Positions 26,984 through 35,480 of a stretch of DNA of 50,782 nt are shown here, piece after piece (position 1 is the first letter of the stretch; every line of letters starts with the position of its first letter). Made by a program: the position numbers and the translations under genes. The stretch spans positions 1 through 50,782 of the forward strand of contig JAFTQM010000013.1 in assembly GCA_017462755.1 (NCBI GenBank), given 5' to 3'. The notes below the pieces were generated by a model. That model did not search any database. It had not been told where the DNA came from and saw only the letters and a list, made by a program, of their open reading frames with translations. This DNA comes from Lachnospiraceae bacterium (lineage in GTDB: Bacteria > Bacillota > Clostridia > Lachnospirales > Lachnospiraceae).

Positions 26984-27949
26984 ATGAATGCACGTATTAT
27001 AGGAACAGGAAGTGTACTTCCAAAGAAAGTAGTGACAAATTTTGATTTGGCGGAGATTGTAGACACCAACGATGAATGGATTGTCAGCCGTACCGGAATC
27101 AAGGAGCGTCACGTTGCAATAGAAGAGAGTACCTCGTCGATGGCAACAGAGGCGGGAAAGAAGGCGTTAGAGGATGCCGGTATGACTGCGGAAGAGTTGG
27201 AGATGATTCTGGTAGCAACGGTAACACCGGATTATGTGACACCGAGTACAGCATGTATGGTTCAGGCAGCCATTGGTGCGACCAATGCAGTGGCAATGGA
27301 TTTAAGTGCAGCCTGCTCCGGTTTTGTTTTTGCATTGAATACTGCGCAGGCATATATCCGTGCAGGTATCTATAAGAAGATTCTGGTGATTGGTGTAGAA
27401 ACCTTATCCAAGGTTGTAGACTGGACGGATCGTTCGACCTGTATACTGTTCGGAGACGGCGCAGGTGCAGCGGTAGTGTCGGCAGATGCAGAAGCTGGTA
27501 TTCAGGATTTTGTCCAGTATACGGATGGTGCCAAGGGTGTAGCATTGCAGTGCGATGCCAGACAGCATAAGAATCTGTTCGGAACGCGTGCATTCGAAAA
27601 TGAATATGTACAGATGGATGGACAGGCAGTGTTTAAATTTGCGGTACGCCGTGTGCCGGAATCGATTCAGAAGCTTTTAGATCGTAACCAGCTGACGGCA
27701 GAGCAGATTGATTTGTATGTACTGCATCAGGCAAATATGCGCATTATTGAAACGGTAGCAAAGTTTTTGAAGGAGCCGATGGACAAATTCCCGATGAATA
27801 TGGAACGTTGCGGAAATACTTCAGGAGCTTCGGTACCGTTGCTGTTGGATGAACTGAATCGTGCGGGTCGCTTTAAGCGCGGAGATAAGCTGATTCTTTC
27901 CGGATTTGGCGGCGGCTTGACTTGGGGCAGCATCTATATGATTTGGTAA
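26984..27949 (+). CDS. fabH: 3-oxoacyl-ACP synthase III
   Basis: KASIII, which joins acetyl-CoA (or branched acyl-CoA) with malonyl-ACP to start fatty acid synthesis (321 aa, cytosolic). The Cys-His-Asn triad is seen as Cys111 (LSAACSGFVF), His248 (LHQANMR) and Asn278 (CGNTSGAS). I chose the ATG at 26984; an ATG at 26975 touches the AGAGG site and is too close. It stands alone here, away from a fab operon, and so may be a second copy. No FapR/FabT-like palindrome is evident in the 150 nt upstream, which otherwise holds only A-rich sequence and a possible TATAAC box. Confidence 0.95.
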   Translation: MNARIIGTGSVLPKKVVTNFDLAEIVDTNDEWIVSRTGIKERHVAIEESTSSMATEAGKKALEDAGMTAEELEMILVATVTPDYVTPSTACMVQAAIGATNAVAMDLSAACSGFVFALNTAQAYIRAGIYKKILVIGVETLSKVVDWTDRSTCILFGDGAGAAVVSADAEAGIQDFVQYTDGAKGVALQCDARQHKNLFGTRAFENEYVQMDGQAVFKFAVRRVPESIQKLLDRNQLTAEQIDLYVLHQANMRIIETVAKFLKEPMDKFPMNMERCGNTSGASVPLLLDELNRAGRFKRGDKLILSGFGGGLTWGSIYMIW

Positions 27950-28030
27950 ATGCGACCGGGTGCAGTGATATGCATGAAACGCATAACGAAATCAGGAAAA
28001 TAAAAAAGTAACAAAAAAATTAAAATTATA

Positions 28031-28059
28031 TTGACAATTACTACAATTTGTAGTATGAT
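28031..28059 (+). promoter_or_regulatory. Promoter of tRNA-Trp
   Basis: TTGACA (28031-28036), a 17-nt spacer and TATGAT (28054-28059). A dyad ACTAC/GTAGT lies in the spacer and a short GCGCT/AGCGC leader hairpin follows. Confidence 0.82.
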
Positions 28060-28089
28060 AAATAGGCGCTGATAAATGAGCGCTTATCT

Positions 28090-28160
28090 AGGGGTATCTT
28101 CCAATGGTAGGATAGCGGTCTCCAAAACCGTCAATGAGGGTTCGAATCCTTCTGCCCCTG
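28090..28160 (+). tRNA. tRNA-Trp (CCA)
   Basis: A 71-nt cloverleaf. The acceptor AGGGGTA pairs with TGCCCCT, the anticodon stem GCGGT/ACCGT (one wobble pair) holds loop CTCCAAA, so the anticodon is CCA. The T-loop GTTCGAATC is present; CCA tail not encoded. Confidence 0.97.
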
Positions 28161-28162
28161 TT

Positions 28163-28198
28163 AAAAAGTCTTAAAGCAATCGCTTTAAGACTTTTTTT
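28163..28198 (+). terminator. Terminator of tRNA-Trp
   Basis: AAAAAGTCTTAAAGC pairs with GCTTTAAGACTTTTT around AATC, followed by T residues. Confidence 0.93.
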
Positions 28199-28252
28199 GT
28201 ATGACAGGAAAGTAGTCGCTTACTCATAAAAGTGCGGACAAGAAATAAAATC

Positions 28253-28300
28253 AAGCCAACCCAGCAAGCGGTTCGTGCCGCTATGCGAGGTTGGCTTTTT
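28253..28300. terminator. Terminator between tRNA-Trp and typA
   Basis: AAGCCAACC (28253-28261) pairs with GGTTGGCTT (28289-28297), and an inner stem AGCGG/CCGCT lies within. T-runs follow on both strands, so it probably ends typA and backs up the tRNA terminator. Confidence 0.85.
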
Positions 28301-28313
28301 ATATCTTTTTATA

Positions 28314-30140
28314 CTATTTTCTGTTGGCTCTCTTTCGCATCGTCGGGTCGAGAATCTTCTTACGGATACGCAGTGACTTTGGAGTAACCTCCAAAAGCTC
28401 GTCGGTATCAATGAACTCCAACGACTGCTCCAAGCTAAGAACTCTCGGCGGAACCAGACGGAGTGCTTCGTCCGCGCTGGAAGAACGGGTATTGGTTAAC
28501 TGCTTTTTCTTGCAGACATTTACTTCGACATCCTCGGTCTTACCATTCTGACCGATTACCATGCCGCTATATACCTTCTCACCAGGTCCGATGAATAAGG
28601 TACCGCGCTCCTGTGCGTTGAACAGACCGTAGGTAATAGCTTCGCCGGATTCAAATGCGATTAAGCTGCCGGTCTTGCGATACTGAATATCTCCCTTGTA
28701 TGGTCCATAACCCTCAAAGGCAGTATTTAAGATACCATTGCCCTTGGTATCGGTCATGAACTCGCCTCGGTAGCCGATTAAGCCTCTTGCCGGAATCATA
28801 AATTCCAGACGGGTATAGCCGCCGTTTGCGGTAGACATACCAAGCAGCTCACCCTTGCGCTCGCTGAGCTTTTGGATAACCGCGCCGGAAAATTCATCCG
28901 GTACATCGACATAGGCGCGCTCCATAGGCTCTAGCTTCTTGCCCTCTTCATCATACTGATAAAGCACCTCTGCCTTGCTGACTGCAAATTCAAAGCCTTC
29001 ACGACGCATATTCTCAATCAATACAGACAAATGCAGCTCACCACGTCCCGAAACCTTGTATGCCTCTGTGGTCTCTGTTTCCTCGACACGCAGGGAAACG
29101 TCCGTATTCAGCTCGCGGAACAGACGGTCGCGCAGGTGACGGGAGGTAACGAATTTACCTTCCTGACCGGCCAGTGGGCTGTCATTGACGATAAAGTGCA
29201 TGGCAATTGTCGGCTCGGAAATTTTCTGGAACGGAATTGGCTCCGGCTTTTCAGGAGAACAGAGGGTATCACCGATGTGGATGTCCGGGATACCGGAGAT
29301 AGCCACAATGGCACCGATGCCGGCCTCGCTTACTTCTACCTTTTTCAGACCTTCAAACTCATACAGCTTGCTAATCTTTACGCGGCGGCACTTGTCCGGC
29401 TCGTGATGATTGACGATAACCACATCCTGATTGACCTTAACAGTACCATTATCCACCTTACCGATACCGATACGTCCGACATATTCGTTGTAGTCAATGG
29501 TACTGATGAGTACCTGTGTCCCCTCGTCCGGGTCACCCTCCGGCGCAGGAATATAATCAAGAATAGTCTCAAAGAGTGGCTTCATGTTTTCCGGCTTGTC
29601 CTCTAACTCAAGAATTGCTACACCGGATTTTGCAGAAGCAAATACAAATGGACAGTCTAACTGCTCATCGTTGGCATCCAGCTCGATAAACAGCTCCAAA
29701 ACCTCGTCAATGACCTCGCGCGGTCTGGCCTCCGGACGGTCAATCTTGTTGATGCAGACGATAACCGGGAGATTTAATTCCAGTGCCTTCTTTAATACGA
29801 ACTTGGTCTGCGGCATGGCACCCTCGAAAGCATCAACGACCAAAACAACACCGTTTACCATTTTTAAGACACGCTCTACCTCGCCGCCGAAATCAGCATG
29901 TCCCGGGGTATCGATAATATTAATCTTTACACCGTTGTAGGTAACAGCAGTATTCTTTGCGAGGATGGTAATGCCTCGTTCACGCTCGATGTCGTTCGAG
30001 TCCATGACACGATCTTCTACAACCTGATTGGAGCGGAATACACCGCTCTGTTTTAACAGCTCATCGACCAACGTTGTCTTACCGTGGTCTACATGTGCAA
30101 TAATCGCAATATTACGGATATCTTCACGTTTGATTTTCAT
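28314..30140 (-). CDS. typA: Ribosome-associated GTPase TypA/BipA
   Basis: Translational GTPase of the EF-G type that binds the ribosome and helps assembly and growth under stress (608 aa, cytosolic). G motifs HVDHGKTTL, DTPGHADFGGE and NKIDRP are all present, and the C-terminal YNAQERGTLFIGPG and KKKQLTNTRSSSADE regions mark it as TypA rather than LepA or EF-G. GAAGGAGAC lies before the ATG at 30140. It is monocistronic, with a promoter about 50 nt upstream. Length is typical. Confidence 0.98.
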   Translation of the reverse strand: MKIKREDIRNIAIIAHVDHGKTTLVDELLKQSGVFRSNQVVEDRVMDSNDIERERGITILAKNTAVTYNGVKINIIDTPGHADFGGEVERVLKMVNGVVLVVDAFEGAMPQTKFVLKKALELNLPVIVCINKIDRPEARPREVIDEVLELFIELDANDEQLDCPFVFASAKSGVAILELEDKPENMKPLFETILDYIPAPEGDPDEGTQVLISTIDYNEYVGRIGIGKVDNGTVKVNQDVVIVNHHEPDKCRRVKISKLYEFEGLKKVEVSEAGIGAIVAISGIPDIHIGDTLCSPEKPEPIPFQKISEPTIAMHFIVNDSPLAGQEGKFVTSRHLRDRLFRELNTDVSLRVEETETTEAYKVSGRGELHLSVLIENMRREGFEFAVSKAEVLYQYDEEGKKLEPMERAYVDVPDEFSGAVIQKLSERKGELLGMSTANGGYTRLEFMIPARGLIGYRGEFMTDTKGNGILNTAFEGYGPYKGDIQYRKTGSLIAFESGEAITYGLFNAQERGTLFIGPGEKVYSGMVIGQNGKTEDVEVNVCKKKQLTNTRSSSADEALRLVPPRVLSLEQSLEFIDTDELLEVTPKSLRIRKKILDPTMRKRANRK

Positions 30141-30182
30141 AAATGTCTCCTTCTTCTATGGTAGGAACAAATTAACGTGCTT

Positions 30183-30210
30183 ATTTTATCACACTGAGTA
30201 GAATTTACAA
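30183..30210 (-). promoter_or_regulatory. Promoter of typA
   Basis: On the minus strand TTGTAA (30205-30210), a 16-nt spacer and TAAAAT (30183-30188). Confidence 0.6.
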
Positions 30211-30335
30211 GGCTTTTTTCGGCGGAAACGGTAAGTTTGTACAGTTTTTCAAAATTTGCGAAAAAAACAAGAGGAAAATAGGCAGGTTTGATACAGAAAA
30301 AGATGGAAAAAGAAGAGAAAACTCAAAGAATATAT

Positions 30336-30364
30336 TTGCCAATCGTTTTGAAAAGTTGTATAAT
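30336..30364 (+). promoter_or_regulatory. Upstream promoter P1 before the SSB-like gene
   Basis: TTGCCA (30336-30341), a 17-nt spacer and TATAAT (30359-30364). It lies 114 nt upstream of a second promoter pointing the same way. No gene or strong fold is evident between them; the rest of 30211-30335 is A-rich without recognisable content. Confidence 0.65.
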
Positions 30365-30449
30365 CATGAACAAATAGCAGGAAAAGTATCACGAAAACGA
30401 AAGATGCTCTTGAAGTCGAATTTTGTCGGGAAAAGAAAATGGAAAAAAC

Positions 30450-30478
30450 TTGCATTTCCAAAAATTACCGCATATAAT
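30450..30478 (+). promoter_or_regulatory. Promoter P2 of the SSB-like gene
   Basis: TTGCAT (30450-30455), a 17-nt spacer and TATAAT (30473-30478), 66 nt before the start codon. Confidence 0.8.
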
Positions 30479-30544
30479 AAAGAGCGTGAGAATACTTTAG
30501 TTTAGAGGAAATTCGAACGAACAAAAAGAAGAGAGGGGTTAATT

Positions 30545-31213
30545 ATGACAGACAAAGTATTTGATAACAATCAGGTAGTGATTGCCGGAGAGGTGGTAAG
30601 TGATTTTTCTTACAGCCATGATGTATTTGGCGAGGGCTTTTATCTTGTGGAGATTTCCGTAAATCGTCTGAGCGAAACCTACGACATTATCCCGGTTATG
30701 GTATCGGAGCGTCTGATGAATGTAAAGGAGTCCTGCAAGGGTCAGTTTGTAGAGGTAAACGGTCAGTTCCGTTCCTACAATCGCCATGAGGACAATCGAA
30801 ATCGTTTGGTGCTTTCTGTGTTTGCGCGTGAAATTCGTATCTGCGATGCACAGGAAGAAGCTTTAAAGCCGAATTACATATTCCTGGACGGCTTCGTGTG
30901 CAAGCCGCCGGTATATCGTAAAACACCATTGGGCAGAGAGATTGCGGATATTCTTTTGGCAGTCAATCGTCCGTACGGTAAGTCGGACTACATTCCTTGC
31001 ATTTGCTGGGGCAGAAATGCAAGATTTGCAGACAGCTTTGAAGTAGGTGCGCATTTGCAGGTGAGCGGTCGCATCCAGAGCAGAGAGTATCAGAAGAAGC
31101 TGAGTGAGACTGAGTTTGAGAAGCGTGTTGCCTATGAGGTAAGCGTAAGTAAGCTGGATTTGCTTGAGAATGAAGGGGAGAAAAAGGAATCCGTATCGGA
31201 AATAGAAGAGTAA
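30545..31213 (+). CDS. SSB-like protein with two tandem OB folds
   Basis: A 222-residue protein resembling single-stranded DNA-binding/PriB-type OB folds, in two copies. The first covers about residues 8-105 (QVVIAGEVVSDFSYSHDVFG to VLSVFAREI) and the second about 110-200 (NYIFLDGFVCKPPVYRKTPL to LQVSGRIQSREYQKK). The second copy is nearer to canonical SSB, with PLGREIADILLAVNR and DYIPCICWG. It has an acidic C-terminal tail but lacks the usual DDIPF tip. GAGAGGGG precedes the ATG. It is probably not the housekeeping SSB, which normally lies between rpsF and rpsR. A role in replication restart or repair is inference. Confidence 0.82.
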   Translation: MTDKVFDNNQVVIAGEVVSDFSYSHDVFGEGFYLVEISVNRLSETYDIIPVMVSERLMNVKESCKGQFVEVNGQFRSYNRHEDNRNRLVLSVFAREIRICDAQEEALKPNYIFLDGFVCKPPVYRKTPLGREIADILLAVNRPYGKSDYIPCICWGRNARFADSFEVGAHLQVSGRIQSREYQKKLSETEFEKRVAYEVSVSKLDLLENEGEKKESVSEIEE

Positions 31214-31238
31214 ACTATTTGAAAATAGAAAATAGTCA

Positions 31239-31267
31239 TTGACAAGGCAGACATGGAATGATAAGAT
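31239..31267 (+). promoter_or_regulatory. Promoter of the lysine riboswitch-dapAB unit
   Basis: TTGACA (31239-31244), a 17-nt spacer and TAAGAT (31262-31267), directly before the riboswitch. Confidence 0.82.
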
Positions 31268-31279
31268 AAAAACACATAA

Positions 31280-31450
31280 ATCAGGTAGAGGTGCATCGAT
31301 TAATAGTAAGCTGCAGGATATGTCAGGCATAAGAGATTGCAGAAGAAAGGATGAGATGCCGAAGATGTAAGGTTCCTGAGACTTTACATACTGGGGGTCG
31401 GGTGAATAACTCGGTCACTGTCATCAAGAGATTGATGGAGTGCTACTGAA
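31280..31450 (+). promoter_or_regulatory. Lysine riboswitch (L-box)
   Basis: Conserved L-box blocks appear in order: AGGTAGAGGTGC (31283 onward), AGTAAG, AAAGGATGAGATGCCGAAG, ACTGGGGGTCGG, CACTGTCA and finally GGAGTGCTACT, whose end pairs with the first block to close P1. The lysine riboswitch is the established control of dap and lysine-uptake genes in Firmicutes. Here it precedes a terminator and dapA, so high lysine should stop transcription before dapAB. Confidence 0.94.
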
Positions 31451-31523
31451 AACAGATGATACTTGTTATAATTATGTAATGGAGGTCATCGGGCGGCATA
31501 GCGCGTCTATGCAGCAGTGTTTC

Positions 31524-31549
31524 AGTCGACATCCATGTCGGCTTTTTTT
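31524..31549 (+). terminator. Riboswitch-controlled terminator
   Basis: AGTCGACAT (31524-31532) pairs with ATGTCGGCT (31535-31543) with one G-U pair, followed by seven T residues. It lies between the aptamer and dapA. A further inverted repeat, TTTATTATC (31547-31555) with GATAATAAA (31577-31585), follows. Confidence 0.9.
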
Positions 31550-31652
31550 ATTATCTGTAAACTGTTTTGGATTTCTGATAATAAAAAAGCCGGAGGATGC
31601 GGATTTGTGCGAGTAAATGAATCAAAACATAAATTTATCAGGAGGTGTCGTT

Positions 31653-32537
31653 ATGGCAATTTTTGAAGGAGCAGGCGTTGCAATTGTTACGCCGATGAAG
31701 GCAAACGGAGAAATTAATTTTGACAGACTGGGAGATTTGATTGAGTTTCAGGTAAACAACGGTACGGACAGCATTATTATCTGTGGTACGACCGGTGAGT
31801 CCTCTACGATGACGCATGAGGAGCATTTGGAGTGTATCCGCTATGCGGTAGATAAGGTAAATAAGAGAATCCCGGTAATCGCAGGTACCGGTTCGAATTG
31901 TACGGAGACCGCAGTATATCTGTCGAAGGAAGCGCAGCAGTTTGGTGCGGATGGTGTATTGGTAGTATCTCCATATTACAACAAGGCAACCCAGAAGGGC
32001 TTAATTGCTCATTTTACTGAGGTAGCAAAGAATATTGATATTCCGGTGATGTTATATAACATTCCGGGCAGAACCGGCTGCAATATTTTACCGGAAACCG
32101 CTGCATATCTGGCAAAGAATGTGGATAACATTGTAGCTATGAAGGATGCAACCGGTAATATCGGTCAGGTAGCACAGACCATGCTGCTCTGCGAGGGTCA
32201 GTTGGACCTGTACTCCGGCAACGATGACCAGATTGTACCGCTGCTTTCCTTAGGCGGTAAGGGTGTTGTTTCGGTATTGTCCAACATTGCACCAAAGGAG
32301 ACACATGATATCGTAGCAGAGTATCTGAAGGGCAATACGCAGGAGAGTCTTCGTCTGCAGTTAAAGTATTTACCGCTGATTAATGCACTTTTCTGCGAAG
32401 TAAATCCGATTCCGGTAAAGAAGGCGTTGAATCTGATGGGTATGGAAGCAGGTACCTTAAGACTGCCTCTGACTGATATGGAGGATGCACACGCAGCTGT
32501 ACTTGCAGAGGAAATGAAGAAGGTAGGACTGATTTAA
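31653..32537 (+). CDS. dapA: 4-hydroxy-tetrahydrodipicolinate synthase
   Basis: Condenses pyruvate with aspartate semialdehyde, the first step towards diaminopimelate and lysine; in a spore-former also towards dipicolinate (294 aa, cytosolic TIM barrel). CGTTGESSTM, MLYNIPGRTGCN and the Schiff-base lysine Lys164 in VAMKDATGN are present. The start at 31653 follows AGGAGGTGTC; the ATG at 31617 lies upstream of this site. It is under the lysine riboswitch and is followed by dapB 23 nt later. Full-length and ordinary. Confidence 0.97.
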   Translation: MAIFEGAGVAIVTPMKANGEINFDRLGDLIEFQVNNGTDSIIICGTTGESSTMTHEEHLECIRYAVDKVNKRIPVIAGTGSNCTETAVYLSKEAQQFGADGVLVVSPYYNKATQKGLIAHFTEVAKNIDIPVMLYNIPGRTGCNILPETAAYLAKNVDNIVAMKDATGNIGQVAQTMLLCEGQLDLYSGNDDQIVPLLSLGGKGVVSVLSNIAPKETHDIVAEYLKGNTQESLRLQLKYLPLINALFCEVNPIPVKKALNLMGMEAGTLRLPLTDMEDAHAAVLAEEMKKVGLI

Positions 32538-32560
32538 TATTTGTAAATAGTGAGGTGCTT

Positions 32561-33319
32561 ATGTTAAGAATTATTATGCGCGGATGCAACGGCCGTATGG
32601 GGCAGGTGATTTCCGACATTGTAAAGGGAGATGCAGAAGCAGAGATTGTAGCCGGAATTGATTTGACGGGAGAACAGAAGAATGATTATCCGGTATTTAC
32701 TCATCTGCAGGATTGCAAGATAGAGGCAGATGTCGTTATTGACTTCACTTCAACCAAGGGACTGACCGAGTTACTGACAGTCGGCAAGGAAAGAAAGCTG
32801 CCAATCGTGCTTTGTACGACCGGTTTTGATGAGGCACAGCTGGCGGAAATCGAGGAGGCTTCCAAGGAGGTAGCGATTTTACGTTCGGCGAATATGTCGC
32901 TTGGTATCAACACTCTGTCGAAGTTAGCGGCAGCGGCTGCTAAGATTTTGGCGGAGGCAGGCTTTGATATGGAGATTGTCGAGAGACATCATAACAAGAA
33001 GGTAGATGCTCCGTCCGGTACGGCGCTGATTTTGGCAGATAGTATCAATGATGCGATGGATAAGAAGTATCATTATACTTATGACCGCAGTACCCGCAGA
33101 GAAGCCAGAGACCCGAACGAAATCGGTATTTCTGCAGTGCGTGGCGGTACGATTGTAGGAGAGCATGAAATTATCTTCGCAGGTCTGGATGAGGTTATTG
33201 AATTAAAGCATACCGCTTATTCCAGAAGCGTATTTGCTACCGGAGCAGTACAGGCAGCCAAGTATCTGGCAGGAAAGCCTGCCGGTATGTACAATATGAA
33301 TGCAGTGGTAGGAAAATAA
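32561..33319 (+). CDS. dapB: 4-hydroxy-tetrahydrodipicolinate reductase
   Basis: NAD(P)H-dependent reductase giving tetrahydrodipicolinate, the second step of the DAP/lysine route (252 aa). The Rossmann motif RGCNGRMGQ, the catalytic segment ERHHNKKVDAPSGTA and the C-terminal FATGAVQAAKYL are visible. The ATG at 32561 has GAGGTG upstream; the overlapping GTG at 32555 is rejected. It is co-transcribed with dapA under riboswitch control and ends at a strong terminator. Confidence 0.97.
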   Translation: MLRIIMRGCNGRMGQVISDIVKGDAEAEIVAGIDLTGEQKNDYPVFTHLQDCKIEADVVIDFTSTKGLTELLTVGKERKLPIVLCTTGFDEAQLAEIEEASKEVAILRSANMSLGINTLSKLAAAAAKILAEAGFDMEIVERHHNKKVDAPSGTALILADSINDAMDKKYHYTYDRSTRREARDPNEIGISAVRGGTIVGEHEIIFAGLDEVIELKHTAYSRSVFATGAVQAAKYLAGKPAGMYNMNAVVGK

Positions 33320-33356
33320 AGTTTCATGTAGAAAAGCACAGAGAATAACATAATTT

Positions 33357-33409
33357 ATGTCCGGTCAGGTATATTTGCAAAAAAGGAACGTACCTGCCGG
33401 ACATTTTTT
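33357..33409 (+). terminator. Terminator of dapAB
   Basis: ATGTCCGGTCAGGTA pairs with TACCTGCCGGACAT, one mismatch, followed by TTTTTT. Confidence 0.93.
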
Positions 33410-33418
33410 AGTTTCTGA

Positions 33419-33447
33419 TTGCTATTTCCAAAGAAATGGGATATAAT
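33419..33447 (+). promoter_or_regulatory. Promoter of the sensor-GGDEF gene
   Basis: TTGCTA (33419-33424), a 17-nt spacer and TATAAT (33442-33447). It starts right after the dapAB terminator. Confidence 0.7.
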
Positions 33448-33502
33448 TTGGATAATAATATTAAGCAAAACAATCGATTCGTAACGATAGAAAGGAGTCC
33501 GC

Positions 33503-35425
33503 ATGAAAAGGAGAAGATGTATCGGAGTATTTTTAGGTCAGCCGGATCTTCCGTTTCAGAGCCGGTTGCTTTCTTGCGTCGCTCAAAAAGCGTTTCAGGC
33601 AGATTGCAATATTGCAGTTTTTTCGAATATGATTTGTTCCGGTGGCTATAAGGAATATCAGGATGGAGAAGAAAAAATCATGGAGCTGGCAAATCTTGAT
33701 TTGTTGGATGCCGTGGTTGTATTAGCGGATACTCTGCAGGCAAAGCCGGATTATGCAGAGATGGTGCTGAACCGCATCCGAGAGAATTTTCATGGTGTTA
33801 AGACCGTAATTGATGTAAAGGCAGAGGGCTTTGTAGATTTTTGCAGTGACGATGACTGGATGATTGGACAGCTGGTTTCCCATTTGATTGAGGTGCATCA
33901 GTGCAAGGATATTGCGTTTATGACCGGACCGGCGGAGCATCCGCACAGCATCCGACGGCTGAATGGATACCGTCAGGCAATGGCAGAGCATGGGCTTACT
34001 TGTGACGAGGAGCGTATTTTTTACGGTGATTTCTGGTATGATGAGGGTGAGCGGGTTGTAAAGGAGCTGATGGCATCGCCACAGGGAATGCCGCAGGCGA
34101 TTGCCTGTGCCAGTGATACGATGGCAATTAGTGTCTGTGATGCATTGAAAAAATATGGTATCCGGGTACCGGAGGATGTTCTGATAACCGGATTTGACTG
34201 TGATGGAAACGGTATTTCCAGAGAGCATATGATTACGTCGGCAATTCGTAATATCGATGAGATGGCGGAGCGTGCAATCGAATACATTTGGGCGCAGTGG
34301 GGAGAGGAGACGCTTGAGCCGCTGCCAAAGGCAGAGCGTATGATTCGTACTTATTCCTGCGGCTGCAATCAGTACATGAGCCCGATTCATGGTTTTATGG
34401 AACGGGATGTAAGCAATGGTTTCTTTTTGCTGTACAATTTTATGCCGGAGAAGCTGTTGTCTACCTCAGATATTCAGGAATGCTTGTGGATGATCAATTA
34501 TTATATGAATGATATCCGAGGCTATCATTGTATGAACCTGTATTTGTGCGAAAACTGGCGTGCGATGCAGGATAAGCAGGAACGATTTTTTTCTGACCGG
34601 ATGCTGATGGCAATGGAGAAAAAGCGCGATGCCGAGAAGAATGAAAAGACTTACTACGGTATGGATGTTGCGTTTCCAGTGGAAGAGATGTTGCCGGGAT
34701 TAGGTACGGAAGAAAAAGCGACGATTTACTATTTCAATGCATTGCATTTTGAACGGCATTGCTTTGGTTATTTGGTGCTTGGCTATAATGAAGATTCGCC
34801 GGTTCATGTATATGACAATATTTATCCGGCATGGGTTAGACATATTAATAATGCGCTGGAGTCTCTGCGACGCCTGTATGCATTGAATGAGCTGTATGTG
34901 GCAGCGGAGCAGAAGGCGGTAACGGACATTATGACCGGTATGTACAACCGCAATGGCTACAATCTGCTGCTGATGGACATGCTGCATGGGTTGCAGGAGA
35001 AGGAGCGTTTTCTTATCATGCTGTTCGATAACAACGGCTTGAAATACATCAATGATAATTTCGGACATGTAGCCGGAGATGAGGTAATTTGTAAATCCGC
35101 AGAAATTATTTCGGAGAGCTATTATCCGACGGCGCGCTTAGAACGGAATTTCCGTATCGGCGGAGACGAATATGTCAAGCTGGTAGTCGGCAAGCTGGAC
35201 GAGGAGATGGTGGAGCAGTGTATTGAAACGATGCACAAGCGCCTGGATGCAATCAATGGTGCCGTGGATGCGCAGTATCCGGTGTATCTGGCAATTGGTT
35301 ATGCGTTGTATTCATCAGAGAAAATCGTATCTCCGGATCAGATTATGAAGGATGTTGATTTCAAGATGTATGAAAATAAGCAGCATTTGAAGGAAGTGAC
35401 CGGTTTTCGACCGGAGCGCAGTTAG
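33503..35425 (+). CDS. Cytoplasmic LacI-like sensor fused to a GGDEF domain
   Basis: A 640-residue protein with no signal peptide or membrane segment. Residues about 5-290 match the effector fold of LacI/GalR regulators (CIGVFLGQPDL, then IACASDTMAISVCDALKKYG and VLITGFDCDG), yet the DNA-binding helix-turn-helix is absent. A middle segment (about 290-460) looks like an unassigned GAF-like region. The GGDEF domain follows TDIMTGMYNRNGY, with metal Asp509 in LFDNNG and the active-site motif GGDEY at 553-557. The final F is replaced by Y, a tolerated variant, and no RxxD inhibitory site is seen. It should make cyclic di-GMP in response to a small ligand, perhaps a sugar (inference). AAAGGAG precedes the ATG. 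It is monocistronic. Confidence 0.85.
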   Translation: MKRRRCIGVFLGQPDLPFQSRLLSCVAQKAFQADCNIAVFSNMICSGGYKEYQDGEEKIMELANLDLLDAVVVLADTLQAKPDYAEMVLNRIRENFHGVKTVIDVKAEGFVDFCSDDDWMIGQLVSHLIEVHQCKDIAFMTGPAEHPHSIRRLNGYRQAMAEHGLTCDEERIFYGDFWYDEGERVVKELMASPQGMPQAIACASDTMAISVCDALKKYGIRVPEDVLITGFDCDGNGISREHMITSAIRNIDEMAERAIEYIWAQWGEETLEPLPKAERMIRTYSCGCNQYMSPIHGFMERDVSNGFFLLYNFMPEKLLSTSDIQECLWMINYYMNDIRGYHCMNLYLCENWRAMQDKQERFFSDRMLMAMEKKRDAEKNEKTYYGMDVAFPVEEMLPGLGTEEKATIYYFNALHFERHCFGYLVLGYNEDSPVHVYDNIYPAWVRHINNALESLRRLYALNELYVAAEQKAVTDIMTGMYNRNGYNLLLMDMLHGLQEKERFLIMLFDNNGLKYINDNFGHVAGDEVICKSAEIISESYYPTARLERNFRIGGDEYVKLVVGKLDEEMVEQCIETMHKRLDAINGAVDAQYPVYLAIGYALYSSEKIVSPDQIMKDVDFKMYENKQHLKEVTGFRPERS

Positions 35426-35441
35426 GATTTGAGGAGTGAGG

Positions 35442-35480
35442 TGCCTCCGTCCCTGAATTACAGAGACGGAGGCATATTTT
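35442..35480 (+). terminator. Terminator of the sensor-GGDEF gene
   Basis: TGCCTCCGTC (35442-35451) pairs with GACGGAGGCA (35465-35474), then TATTTT. Its tail overlaps the -35 element proposed for spoIID. Confidence 0.85.

Noticed and set aside
29031-29606. 191-aa plus-strand frame
   Set aside because: Antisense to typA; no ribosome site or family resemblance.
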